Part shown: in pieces, positions 11,042-20,599 of the stretch | Position numbering within the stretch: position 1 is the stretch's first letter | How the letters are laid out: each line of letters starts with the position of its first letter | NCBI GenBank assembly: GCA_963691655.1 | Contig: OY829326.1 | Span: forward strand, 86,669,235-86,733,234 | From: Toxonevra muliebris | Lineage: Eukaryota; Arthropoda; Insecta; Diptera; Pallopteridae | Length of the DNA: 64,000 nucleotides | Reading direction: 5' to 3' | The notes under the pieces: model-generated | What the model saw: only the letters and a program-made list of their open reading frames with translations | Databases searched by the model: none | Told to the model about the DNA's origin: nothing | Made by a program: the position numbers and the translations under genes

Positions 11042-11398
11042 GTTTTTTTTTTTTGTTAAGTTGGTACATTTCTTGTTGATATTCCCTTTAAATCTTAGCG
11101 TCATAGCTTGACATTTGCAAAAGTTACGTAGCCAAGAGTACATCTATCTCTGTGTGTGTTGGCGATTTTTTACAATTTTATTAAATTGTATTGTATTAAA
11201 ATTTGGGTATTTAAATTTTTCTTTTTACGGGGAACGTGTTTCAGCAGCCGAGAGGAAGTAATGGAAAAATCGCAGGAAGAACTGATGGACATACCGAAAA
11301 CCGAATATAAAAAATGTTTCGAGGATTGGATCAAGCGCTGGCAGAAGTGTGTGTAGTCGATGGGGAATTTTTTGAAAGGGACAATATACAGGGTGACA

Positions 11399-12648
11399 AT
11401 CGTAAAGTGACGCACACATTTCAGCAGTTATTTTCAAAAGGACGTACTTCCATTAAGTACAATTAAGTGTTAAAATTGCTGAATATATAAGCATTCATTT
11501 GAACCCCACCTCATTCAATATAACCTCCTTTAGCCTGCACACATGCCTTCAATCGATCCGGAAATCGTAGGACTGTTCGCCGCAGGACTTCCTGATCAAT
11601 TTCAGTCCAGGCTTTCTCTAATGAATTTGTCAGCGACTCCAGACTGTGGTGTTGAGATGCACAAGCCTTACTCTCTAAAATACTCCAAATAGAGTAGTCC
11701 ATTGGATTCAAGTCTGGGGAGTATGGTGGCCATTCTTGAGATGTTATGAATCCAGAAAAATTGTCTTTTATCCATGTTTGCGTTAATATTGCCATGTGGG
11801 AAGGTGCAGAATCTTGCTGGAAAGTCCAGTTTTCATTTCCAAATGTATCTTGGGCCCAGGGAAGAACATGTTCATTTAAAATGCTCCGATAAACAACCTG
11901 GTCAATTTTAACACCCTCTTCAATGAATATTAGAGGGGTTCTGGCATTAGCGGAAACTCCAGCCCATACCATAACGGAAGCTGGCTTTTGAACTCGGCCA
12001 ACAGTCCTAATTTGTTGCGATGATGATGTTAGCCTCATTCGGTCATTTTGCGCATTGAAATGTTGTTCAACCGTGAAAATTTTTTCATCTGTAAACAAGA
12101 TATTTTCAACATTTTTTAACACGGAGGAGCCTAGCAACGCCTTGCATCTTTGCAGTCGCAAATCTTTCTTTTTTTGTGTCAGATCTTGTACGGCTTAAGA
12201 TTAAGCTTTGATTTTGCAATGATTCGCACTGTTTCACGGTTTACTCCCACTTCCTTAGCGATTTTTCTCATTGAGCGCCTTGGATTTCGCTTGATTCGTT
12301 TACGAATTTTTTCTGTTAAACCAGTAGTGGCAACTGTTGAAAATTTTCCCCGGTCTCTATCTCCAAAACTCCCCAGTTTCATTATATCGAATAATAGCTC
12401 GGTCTACCGTACGACTTGACAAATTTAAAGCCTTTGCAATTTGACGGCTACTATAAGTTGCCAAATGAAATTTCATAATTTCATGACGAATATTTTCCTT
12501 GTCCATTTTTATGGAAATTTCAAAATGTAATAACAAAAATTCAAATGAATGATGAATGAATGAATTTGCTTTTTAAATTAAAGTAACGGTAAATGGCAAA
12601 ACTTGCTGCAGAGTATTAAACTTGCGTCACTTTACAATTGTCACCCTG
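11399..12648 (-). mobile_element. DD37D (maT-type) mariner-like element, TA TSD
   Basis: A 1250-bp element with inverted ends CAGGGTGACAAT.GTAAAGTG, flanked by TA at 11397-11398 and 12649-12650. It contains one transposase gene on the minus strand. It is the innermost insertion of the nest and therefore the youngest in it, and its coding region is the best preserved. Confidence 0.9.
11511..12506 (-). pseudogene. DD37D mariner-like transposase, two frameshifts
   Basis: The ATG is at 12506. An N-terminal helix-turn-helix (YSSRQIAKALNLSSRTVDRA) is followed by a second one (SMRKIAKEVGVNRETVR), then the catalytic part. FTDEKIF holds the first Asp, FQQDSAPSH the second and NPMDYSIW the third, with 37 residues between the last two, hence DD37D. 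The last 216 codons (12161-11511) are open. A frameshift near 12375 (around NETGE) and one near 12180 (after LKPYKI) break the N-terminal half. Family activity is cut-and-paste transposition at TA; this copy is probably inactive but young. Confidence 0.85.
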
Positions 12649-12763
12649 TAGATTTAGATGAATAAAACTAGGAATGAATTCCGGGAACTTTTTATTCAAG
12701 GTGGTATTTTTTGTTTTTAATTGCATATTTTAGATGTTTTAGTGCATAAAATTCCTTGCCCTA

Positions 12764-13740
12764 GTCATGATTTGGATTTAATTGAAGAATTGAAAAATAA
12801 ATTTAAGATTTCCAAAACATTTAATGAAAAATACCAAATTTTGAGTTTATTACCAAAAAAGTGGACAATCAATAAAATACAGTCGGAATTAGAATGTAGT
12901 GAATATCTTGCAAAAAACGTGAAAAAACTGAGAGATAAATATGAAGTATTACCAAAAGTGCAAAGTAAAGAAAACGGTAAAGTTAATGTAGAAATTATTG
13001 AATCGGTGAAACATTGTTATGAGGATGATGAATAAGTAGATTAATGTCGGTTCAAAGAGATAGTGTAACTGTGCGTAAAAAAAATGGTGAAAAGTCCAAA
13101 GAACAAAAACGTTTAGTGTTATTTAATACAAAAGAAATTTACATAAAGTTTGAAGAAAATTATCCATAACTAGCCGTAGGATTTTCGACGTTTCTCGAGC
13201 TGGAGCAAGTGGTATGTCTTCGGTATGCGTTTGTTTGATCCATCAAAGTCTAAATTTGATGTTAATGGCGTGTAAAAGTTAATTAACCTACAACTAATTA
13301 CTTAAGAAAATAGTGTGCAATAATTTGAGTGAAGAGGGTATGTTATTTCGTTGTAAGGAATTCTGAAATATGTAGCGAAGGTGAATTATTATCTGAGATA
13401 AGTTTTAAGCAATAGGTTTCTACTGATTGTTGCAATTTAGTAACTATAATGGAAACAATGGACGAGTTCATAAGTGATTTAAAAAAACAATTAATAACTT
13501 TAAAGTGTCATCATTTCATTGCAAAAAAAAAACAATCTGAACACCTAAAAAATTTAAAAGATAATACAGAGTGTATAACATTAGTTGATTATTCCGAAAA
13601 TTATGCATTTATGGTACAAGATGAAGGGCAATCTTGTCCATGTGATGGTGCAGGAGATACGCTCAAACGGACCGTGAGAAAAACTAGTCTACAATGAACC
13701 ACAGATATCTGCATATATTAACTCGTACAGCATTGTTTAA
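12764..13740 (+). pseudogene. Uncharacterised cysteine-rich family gene, C-terminal half
   Basis: Continues the gene at 9347-9961. In order: LDLIEELKNKF, LLPKKWTINKIQ (a possible helix-turn-helix), a stop at about 13033, then in a shifted frame RLMSVQRDS, AGASGMSSVCVCLIHQ (13198-13247), a gap, HHFIAKKKQSEHLKNLK (13510-13560), VDYSENYAFMVQDE, and CPCDGAGDTLKRTVRKTSLQ (13640-13695). The step from MVQDE straight to CPCDGAG suggests an internal deletion compared with the family as I remember it. Frameshifts and stops make this copy dead. The conserved Asp residues in the VDYSENY and CDGAG motifs are worth testing as catalytic. Confidence 0.6.
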
Positions 13741-14462
13741 TTTTTGTTCAAATCAAATTTTTTTTTGTATCGAATCTAGATGTTCAATGAAACCTTTCTG
13801 TCGAAAAGATTTATAAATATTAATACGGTGAAAAACACGAGAACGTAGCACAGTTTTGTTCTCATTGTCAGTTGTAAGCGCGAATATATTCAGCATCCGA
13901 TAATTTTGATATAGTAAATATTGTTTGACTTTTGCATTACTTACTGAAACTAATTTTGTTAAAATATAAACAATTGAAATTAATTTTGTATTAGTTATTT
14001 TGTTATACAAAAAAAAAAATGTTTCCGCCGTTGAATTGCTTTGTACCGTTAGATAAGCAGCAATCTACATATGAATTTATATATGGGCCATTCTCTGTTA
14101 ACGGGAGACCCCACCCCTGTCCAAAGTTGGTTAAGGTATTTTATGGCATATTTGGGCTCAAATGAAAGCTTATTATCTCTCGTTTCGAATTTAACATGAT
14201 GGCGGACCAATATAGCGGCTGCAAGTCTACCACCTCACCTTGAAAGAATTGTTTTATCAAGCGTTCGTTTACCCAAGAATTGTTTTATCAAGCGTTCGTT
14301 TACCCAAGTCATCATAAAAGAATAGATAAACCTTTTTTCACATATTTTTTTCGCTGAATATAAATCTAATATTATTTTTCACGGGAAATGTTACGTGTTG
14401 TCCCTAACCTCAAAAAATGAAAAATCCCAAAAAACCGTTTTACGTGTCTCACGTGTCCCAAG
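13741..14462. repeat. Unassigned stretch with a 31-bp tandem duplication
   Basis: No gene recognised. AGAATTGTTTTATCAAGCG begins at 14245 and again at 14276 (31-bp period). A minus-strand frame of 85 codons at 13753-14010 has no motif I know. Confidence 0.5.
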
Positions 14463-15309
14463 CAGTGCTGTCGAAGGTACTCCGATCGGAGTATTCGTAC
14501 TCCGCTCAAATCTTAATCCTCCTGTCCTCCCCAATCGGAAAAAATCCTCCTATAACATATTCTTGAATTTTTGGGCTGTGTGCAAAATATAAGCAAATCA
14601 AACTAAATGTGTTCTGTTGGGTTATTTTTGTTTTTGTCTGTGAAATATTTGTTACTATGACTAGCTCTATTTTATTTAACTCAGATAAGCCCAATGTACT
14701 ACACTTCAGAAAGTTTTGATTTTGATTGAATATATTGTCATTTAATTAAAATCAAACTTTCTGAAGTGTACTAAATATAGTACTTTGGGGTTATCTGGGT
14801 TAAAGAATGCTTTAAAAAAAATTGTTTTCAAAACTGAAAAAATTTATTGGTCCAATTTTAAGTTTTTCACATAGCAGCAGCAAATAGATTTTTTTCTTAA
14901 TTGACTCTAATAAAAGGCAAAAACGAGATTGCTTGCTGGCTGCAACAATTAATGCATTTAATGCAATTAATGGTTGGTAAAGAAATGTGACAAATAAATG
15001 ATGCCTCGATTAAATGGTCCCTTCGATTAAGCAGGTTCAAAGTACCACAAATAACATTCTATAATTTATACCCTGTTTTAAGAAGAAGGAAGACAAGTTT
15101 GTTGTAATTTTTTAATCTTTATTGTTTTTTTATTATTATTTCTATATTCTTTATTCTATTTCTATAATGGAACTGTTCGCAATTATCTAAGTAGGTAATA
15201 CTTATTTAAAAACTTTTAAAACATTTTGAAAAATTCCTCCCTGTAAAGCAAAATCCTCCGCTTGAAAGGAAAAATCCCTCCCCTTAAATTTTTCAAAACG
15301 ACAGCATTG
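14463..15309. mobile_element. Non-autonomous hAT-type element (MITE), 8-bp TSD
   Basis: An 847-bp insert with ends CAGTGCTGTCG and CGACAGCATTG, an 11-bp inverted repeat with one mismatch. It is flanked by the 8-bp repeat GTCCCAAG at 14455-14462 and 15310-15317. The TSD length and the CAGTGCTG start fit the hAT superfamily. It has no coding capacity and would need a transposase in trans. A smaller TTAA-type MITE sits inside it. Confidence 0.85.
14680..14799. mobile_element. piggyBac-like MITE, TTAA TSD, hairpin
   Basis: A 120-bp hairpin bounded by TTAA at 14676-14679 and 14800-14803. The arms are CTCAGATAAGCCCAATGTAC at the left and the complement of a right arm ending TTGGGGTTATCTGGG. Inner arms share ACTTCAGAAAGTTT. 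TTAA duplication with a C-rich end fits piggyBac-type elements. It lies inside the hAT-type MITE, so it is younger than that insertion. Confidence 0.75.
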
Positions 15310-15532
15310 GTCCCAAGTCATCAGAAAACTTCCCAAAAAATTGAATCGAATTTCCTTCTTTGGAACCCTAAAGAAGATTCTTACAAAGTTTGAGCAAGAT
15401 CTAAAGTAGAGCAGCAACAAAATTGTTATTTTTCAGACAATTTCATATGGAATGACTCTTTTAGATGAAAAGGAAAAAAACACCGAATTGCCGTTGGCGA
15501 AATTTTGATTTGTCTTAATAAGAACACCTCTA

Positions 15533-15688
15533 GTGTATAAAGTAGATAATAAGAAGAGAAAAATAGTGAGCTTTTATAGCCGTTCCCACAATAAAGTAGA
15601 AAAAAAGCTTTTAGCCAACAAAGCTGATTACATGTTTTTTAGTACAAGTACTAGTGAATATTTCGAACTTAATAGAAAGATGAAAAAA
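15533..15688 (+). other. Open frame of unknown nature next to the BEL LTR
   Basis: An open frame (VYKVDNKKRKIV, YSRSHNKVEKKLLANKADY) runs up to and into the BEL LTR. On the far side of the BEL element, from 22172, another open stretch begins (LEKVNVIEQFK, NALVSDFWKKS). The two could be halves of one interrupted gene, but I found no TSD and recognise no family. Confidence 0.25.
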
Positions 15689-15692
15689 CGCG

Positions 15693-15892
15693 TGGACTGT
15701 ATTCAGACAAGGTATAATTTATTTAAATAATGCGCAGTTGCGGCAAGATGTAAGTATGTATCGCACAACCGTTCACGTCGACAAAAAGAGAATCAATGAT
15801 AAAAATTGGATGAGTTAGAGATGACAAAAAGTAGTTTGTGCAAATCACACGATATCGATTGTAATAGATTATAGTCAGGGTTGCACTGAACA
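15693..15892 (-). repeat. BEL 3' LTR
   Basis: A 200-bp segment that on the minus strand runs TGTTCAGTGCA...CAGTCCA, the TG...CA form expected of an LTR. It closely matches 21971-22171. Adjoining it on the element side is the polypurine-like GGGTGGTA. Confidence 0.75.
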
Positions 15893-16146
15893 TACCACCC
15901 ATTATTTAAAGTATGATATCAAAAAAGTACAAATTTCAAGTATAACATTTTAAGTTCAATAAGATATAATATAAATAAACCATTAACTAAGGAATTCATA
16001 AAGTATTACAACATCTTATAATTCAAGGTACCATATCAAATATAAAATTCAAATATTACAGTTCAAGTTCATTAAGATAGATTATATAAATATACCATTA
16101 ACTTAGAAAATCATTAAGTATTACAACGTTGGATAATACGATACAT

Positions 16147-16791
16147 TTACGACATTGTGATTACATGTAATGTCATACGCATGGTGCAAATCAAATGAAA
16201 GCGTGTAAAATTAAGAGTTGAAGGGTTTGTTTTTATATTTGCACAAGCGCCAGGGATAACCCACCCGAAGATTGTGTTTTGTGCGATGGGATGACAATTC
16301 GGCCGGGGAATCAACCCTTGTTGCATAATCTTTGGGTAAGTATCATCACCAAGGATCATACAAACCGGAGCCGTACGGAAAAATTGGGGATCTGCTAGTT
16401 TGAGATTTGAATAGCTAGAGCTAATATTTTCTGGTAAGGATATTTTTTGGCACGTACAATTAAAATTTCTTTGCATTCTTGCGTACATAACGATGTTTGA
16501 ATTGAAGTTGAATTTTGTTCGAATAGTCACAGTGCAAACTTCATAATTGGTCATGATCATTTTTGGCAGTTCCAGCTGGCGCACCAAACTTGAGGAGATT
16601 ATGGATGTGGAGGCGCACGCGTCGATTAGTACTCGAACCGTACAAAGACGGCCATTTGCTTGTATTTTAATGAGAGCAGTAGGAAGTAATGGCACACTTG
16701 GTTGTACCAACAAAGTACTGTAGTCTCTTGCGCCTCTAAAAGTATTGCTGCCAATGAACTTTGTAGCGCGGATTTTACTCCCTCCTTCCAT
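16147..16791 (-). pseudogene. Pao/BEL aspartic protease segment, out of place
   Basis: A 214-codon frame. Residues from about 16 onward match the retropepsin-like region of Pao/BEL: LLPTALIKIQ, then RVLIDACASTSIISSSLV (the active-site motif, here DACAS), LADPQFFRTAPVCMILGDD, and PIAQNTIFGWVIPG. The first residues belong to the preceding integrase region in a shifted frame. In an intact element the protease lies before RT. Here it follows integrase, so this piece derives from another copy or from a template switch. Confidence 0.75.
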
Positions 16792-17399
16792 ATGAGGAGC
16801 TCCGGGAGGAATAAAATGCCAAAAAAGCTGCTGGTAAGCATAATTTTCGTGAACGCGGTTCTTTGCGTCGCGTATGAAATTGTGAAAATCTAGCTTGAGA
16901 GCTCTAGATGCTCCAGCAAAGTTGGTTCCGTTATCGGAGTATACTTTTTCTGGGCAACCACGTCTTGAATTGAAGCGTGAAAATGCAGCAGTAACTTGTC
17001 GTTATTCGGCATCCTCTACCTGCGTAATTTTTTATATCGAACGGTCCAGCGAAGTCTATGCCAGTGCATATGAATGTTCGAGAGAAGCTTGACCGCTCGG
17101 GTGGCAAGGCTGCCATAATTTGAGTTTGCTTGAGTTTTTTGTTAATTATGCATATTTTACATTTATTAATTACGGTCTTGATCAGGTTTTTTACCCTGAT
17201 AACCTAATATTGCGTACGAATACATCTGAGTACTAACTGATTTCCTCCGTGTAGGGTTATATCATGAGTAAATTTCACTATTAAGTATGAAAGAGGACTG
17301 TTGTAGGGCAAAATTATAGATTGACGTTCATTGAAAGAAAGATCTTTCGATGCCGTTAGTCGTCCTCCCACCCTGAGTACTCCTACTTCATCCAAGAAC
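16780..17399 (-). pseudogene. Pao/BEL integrase region, broken
   Basis: From 17399 leftwards: LDEVGVLRVGGRL, the H2C2 zinc-binding segment (THDITLHGG), the core start CTGIDFAGPFDI with the first catalytic Asp, a second-Asp motif EKVYSDNGTNFAG at about 16925-16950, and PPGAPHM followed in another frame by IWKEGVKSALQSSL. Stops and frameshifts separate the parts. The C-terminal end is replaced by the protease segment at 16147-16745. The family role is insertion of the cDNA. Confidence 0.75.
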
Positions 17400-17407
17400 G
17401 GGTGAAG

Positions 17408-18460
17408 AGTAAGAAGAGTACTCCTCGTACTTATACCTTTATCGTTTTGTAGGTCCTGGCATTCAACTCCGTGTAACGAACCTTACTCCGGGGTATCACT
17501 CGCCGTGTCCGGGATCCGATTACAGAAAATTTATTTAACTGCAATGACCCCCAGCCGACAGTAATCTTCCGATCCACGTGCAGGGGAGCGCTAACCGTTG
17601 AGTTATGTACACGTAGTTGTGTACAGAACCCTGGGAGGTGCACGTAGTGCTACGTGGACAATGCTAACACAATGTAGGGTGGTAGCACACAGTGCAACTA
17701 CCTGAAGTCACTGGTAGGAGTGGGCAGGGGAGCGCACACAATGCTACTCCCTGAAAATATAATCTCAATATAATCACAAGGTAGCACACATAGTGCAACT
17801 ACCTGAGAACGCTAGTGGAGGTGGATAGAGAAGTGCGCACAATGCCACTCCCTGAAGATGCTAATACAATAAAGAGCGGTAGCACACACAATGCAACTAC
17901 CTGAAGGCACTAGTAGGAATGGACAGGGGAGCGCACACAATGCTACTCCCTGAAAATATGATCACAAAATAATCACAAGGTAGCACACATAGTGCAACTA
18001 CCTGAGAACGCTAGTGGAAGTGGATCGGGAGCGCACAAAATGCTACTCCCTGAAAATATAATCACAATAAATACTCACAATTTATAATATCATATATTTC
18101 CTTTATTTCCTTGTTACGTTTATGATGATTTGCTGGAACAGCAGGAGCAGACGTCTGTCTTGTTCGAGAACTATCCAAAGAAGACAGACCGGAAAATGAA
18201 AAAGCGCGTGCTCAACATGGCTGCAACCGCGTCTTCTGCGCCGTATGTTCAGTGCGCGTTTATTTTTCAGCACTACCCCAGGATCGCATTCCTTCGACTT
18301 AATCTAACTTATACTACATTACCATAATAACACAATTCGTATTTACGTACAACTAAAATTTAATTCATGATGGATAATTAATTAATAATGAAAAAATAAT
18401 AAAACAAATTTCAAATTCAAATTGTATAAAAAAAATAAAAATAAAACGATGTTCAGCCTA
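17408..18460. mobile_element. 1053-bp insertion of unknown class in BEL integrase
   Basis: The BEL frame stops at GGGTGAAG (17400-17407) and resumes at a second GGGTGAAG (18461-18468). Removing the insert and one copy gives an in-frame join reading ALHPFLDEVG, a canonical BEL junction. The 8-bp duplication therefore looks like a TSD. The insert has no clear inverted ends or TG...CA ends. Its middle is a structured minisatellite (17640-18075). A minus-strand frame (17431-17643) ends RYTELNARTYKTIKV, with no recognised family. Confidence 0.65.
17640..18075. repeat. Minisatellite of about 101-bp units made of paired hairpins
   Basis: About four units. Each holds two dyads: one of the form GGTAGCACACATAGTGCAAC-TACC and one of the form GGGAGCGCACACAATGCTAC-TCCC. 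Each dyad can fold into a stem with a short loop. The dyads alternate at 17690, 17727, 17781, 17832, 17879, 17926, 17977 and 18027 (approximate starts), with spacers such as GAAAATATAATCACAAT. Confidence 0.75.
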
Positions 18461-18468
18461 GGGTGAAG

Positions 18469-19520
18469 GGCACAAATGCGGACCCTCGATTTGCGTCCTT
18501 ACATCCGTAATGTGCTATATGACATAAAACTATTAGCTTTGTGACAGTACTTTTGATTTCATTGGTAGACACTTGGAAGCTTGAATGCAAAGACCGATTA
18601 GCCTGTGGGAAATGTGTTCTTTGGAAAAACCGTAGTATATAAATACGAAATAACTCGATGTGCCCGTGGGAACGACGAAAAACGTTCAAAAAGGTCGGTC
18701 GAAATTACGGTGGCATGAATTTTAACCGTCTTCAACTCCAAAGCGGTTATGAAATCAGACCTTTCCTCCACCTTTGGCAAACAAAGATCCATCTGGCTTA
18801 ACCATTCCGGTCCATTCCACCATAGGGGATTATCTATTAGACCTTGGCAATCCATTCCACGACTTGCCAAGTCCGCAGGATTGTCATTTTTATTGACATG
18901 AAACCAACAGTCATTGCCTACTTTCTCAACAATTTTTACCACGTGATTTGCGACAAATGTCGTCCAAGAACATGGAGTTTTACGCAGCCAAGCTAAAACT
19001 ATGCTGGAGTCTGTCCTATCTGATCTATTCAAATCAATTTCGTGTAACAGGGAATCTATTGACTCTGCCAGTAACAATGGCCCGCATAACTCAAGCCTGG
19101 GTAAGGATACAATTTTGACAGGTGATACTTTCGACTATGCAAAAAGCAAACTGGTGCATACTTGGTTAGAAATTTTCGTTCGAATGTAAACTGCAGCGGC
19201 ATATACCTTTTCAGAGGTACATAAAACCCATGGATCCCAATCCCACTTGACGTAGTGATACCAACTCAACGCGGTATTTTGATTTTGGTTATAAAAGTAT
19301 AACTTTGCAAGAACTCTTGCCACCGTTGTCGCGTGTCAGCAAGTAATTCTTCATCCCAACCGATTCTAATATTCCATACCTGCTGCATTAGTATTTTAGC
19401 TACCACTATGATGGGTGCGAGCCAGCCCGCAGGATCGAATAATTTTGCTATTGTAGAAAGAACTTCGCGTTTTGAAAAATTTGTTTTAGAAGCGAGTTTG
19501 CCTGAGTGGAAATAAAACAA
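18469..19520 (-). pseudogene. Pao/BEL RNase H and linker region, broken
   Basis: From 19520 leftwards: KREVLSTIAKLFDPAGWLAP (the segment after RT), GWDEELLADTRQRWQEF, then CTSEKVYAAAVYIRT, TDSSIVLAWLR (RNase H-like Asp motif), NPADLASRGMDC, and WWNGPEWL, ending in FFQRTHFPQ near 18620. These are consecutive landmarks of Pao/BEL Pol between RT and integrase. Frames change near 19320, 19130 and 18650. Confidence 0.8.
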
Positions 19521-19535
19521 ATCTTGGAGAGCATT

Positions 19536-19900
19536 CTATCTAATACCTAATGTTTTGACAGTACTTGTGTCTTCAAATTGTAAAAAATCCTCATTTAATA
19601 AATAAGCGTATGGAATGCCCTGAAAAATCTCTTCAGTGTTAGCTGTCCATTTTTTGATAACGAACCCTGCCGTCGCGAGTACTTGAGTGAGTTCGTCACG
19701 TGACTGCATTGCAGATTGCAGATCGTGACTGTCTGCAAGGGGATCATCAACATACATATGATCACGTAAAATAGCGGAAGCGTGCGTGGAAGGGTTCCTT
19801 GAACATCATCTGCAAGCTGCAGAAGTGTTCGAATCGCAAGAAACGGTGCACATTTGACCCCGAACGTAACAGTTTTCAACGCGTAATCTTGAAGCTTTTC
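19536..19900 (-). pseudogene. Pao/BEL reverse transcriptase fragment
   Basis: VTFGVKCAPFLAIRTLLQLA in one frame is followed, after a frameshift near 19755, by MYVDDPLADSHD in another. YVDD is the catalytic RT motif. FVIKKWTANTEE and DTSTVKTLGI follow. The fingers and palm upstream are mostly absent, as only about 180 bp separate this from the protease remnant. Confidence 0.8.
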
Positions 19901-20078
19901 GGTTGGGCCTTCTGATGTGTCTCATCTATAAGTATTTGGCGATACATCTTTTGTAGATCCCATTGAAAACATACTTAAAGAAGCGCCATCTTAATATTAA
20001 AATGGTTAAATCTTTTTGTAACACTGGCCCGAGGTACTCCCTCTAGTTCCCAAAATCTCGCTATTTGTTTGTCGAGTT

Positions 20079-20540
20079 CTACCTCACTGTGGAAAAGGTT
20101 AAGAGCGTTTTACGTGGCATAGATCCCGTTAAAATCCACCCAAAAACAGTTTGCTGTGCAATGATAGACTTTGAGGGATCACGCTGAATCCCTTCAAGCA
20201 TTATTTGAGGATACAAGTCTCCTCCGAGTAAAATGTCAACCTCATTGCTGTGATATAGTTGGTTATCAGCCAATATAATATCGGTATTCTATCACAGAAG
20301 AATCCACAGAAGAGGTGGGTAAGTTCCCAGTTAAGTTAGGTAAAACAAGGTCGTCTACATCAATTGCAACATTGGAGTTAATGGGTGATTTCAAAGTAAA
20401 GGAACACGCCTTCCTAACCTCGGCTGAGACAACCTGGTGTATATGGGGAATACTCTTCTACCAATATTGTATTGAAGTCTGCTTCAAACACTATCAATTC
20501 ATCGGCAAGCCGAATGAACGTTTTCAGAGCCTTAGCCATT
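20079..20540 (-). pseudogene. Pao/BEL protease remnant (in its normal position)
   Basis: Minus-strand pieces read FTLKSPINSNVAIDVDDL, then NEVDILLGGDLYPQIMLEGI and IAQQTVFGWILTGSMP, the C-terminal part of the Pao/BEL protease domain. It differs clearly from the second protease segment at 16147, so the two come from different BEL lineages or copies. Upstream the frame IRLADELIVFEADFNT may be all that is left of the N-terminal region. Confidence 0.7.
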
Positions 20541-20599
20541 TAGATATTGTTTTGTATTGTTGCCGATGAACAGGTATTTTATGAGAATTTATTAGTTAC

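Larger units (their letters stand above)
11196..12665 (+). pseudogene. mariner transposase C-terminus, split by a nested element
   Basis: FSSREEVMEKSQEEL and KTEYKKCFEDWIKRWQKC (11240-11355) are the conserved C-terminus of mariner transposases. One base is missing after WQKCV. The frame then runs to the TATA at 11395-11398, where the nested element starts, and finishes beyond it with a short acidic tail and a TAA at about 12663-12665. The catalytic DD34D core is deleted, so the product would be inactive. Confidence 0.75.
10882..12725 (+). mobile_element. Internally deleted mariner element, TA TSD
   Basis: Termini are TGCGATTAAAAACAAA... (10882) and its imperfect complement ending TTTTTAATTGCA (12725), each flanked by TA (10880-10881 and 12726-12727). 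Both ends share CCACCTTG..CAAAAAGTTCCCG. The left terminus is tandemly repeated with an 80-bp period (10882 and 10962). Only the last part of a mariner transposase survives, so the copy is non-autonomous. It is inserted in the hAT element and is itself interrupted by a DD37D element at 11399-12648. Confidence 0.75.
9962..12763 (+). mobile_element. hAT element with 8-bp TSD, host of two nested insertions
   Basis: The ends are TAGGGCAAGGAATT (9962) and AATTCCTTGCCCTA (ending 12763), a 14-bp terminal inverted repeat. It is bounded by the 8-bp direct repeat GTCATGAT at 9954-9961 and 12764-12771, the TSD length of hAT elements. Removing the element and one TSD copy restores the reading frame of the interrupted gene. 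A decayed hAT-type transposase C-terminus lies at 10200-10762, and GCATATTTT-like motifs cluster near the left end. A mariner element (10882-12725) is inserted near its right end. Confidence 0.85.

Noticed and set aside
13753..14010. 85-codon minus-strand frame as a membrane protein fragment
   Set aside because: No recognisable family, no splice support, and A+T-rich composition makes such frames common here.
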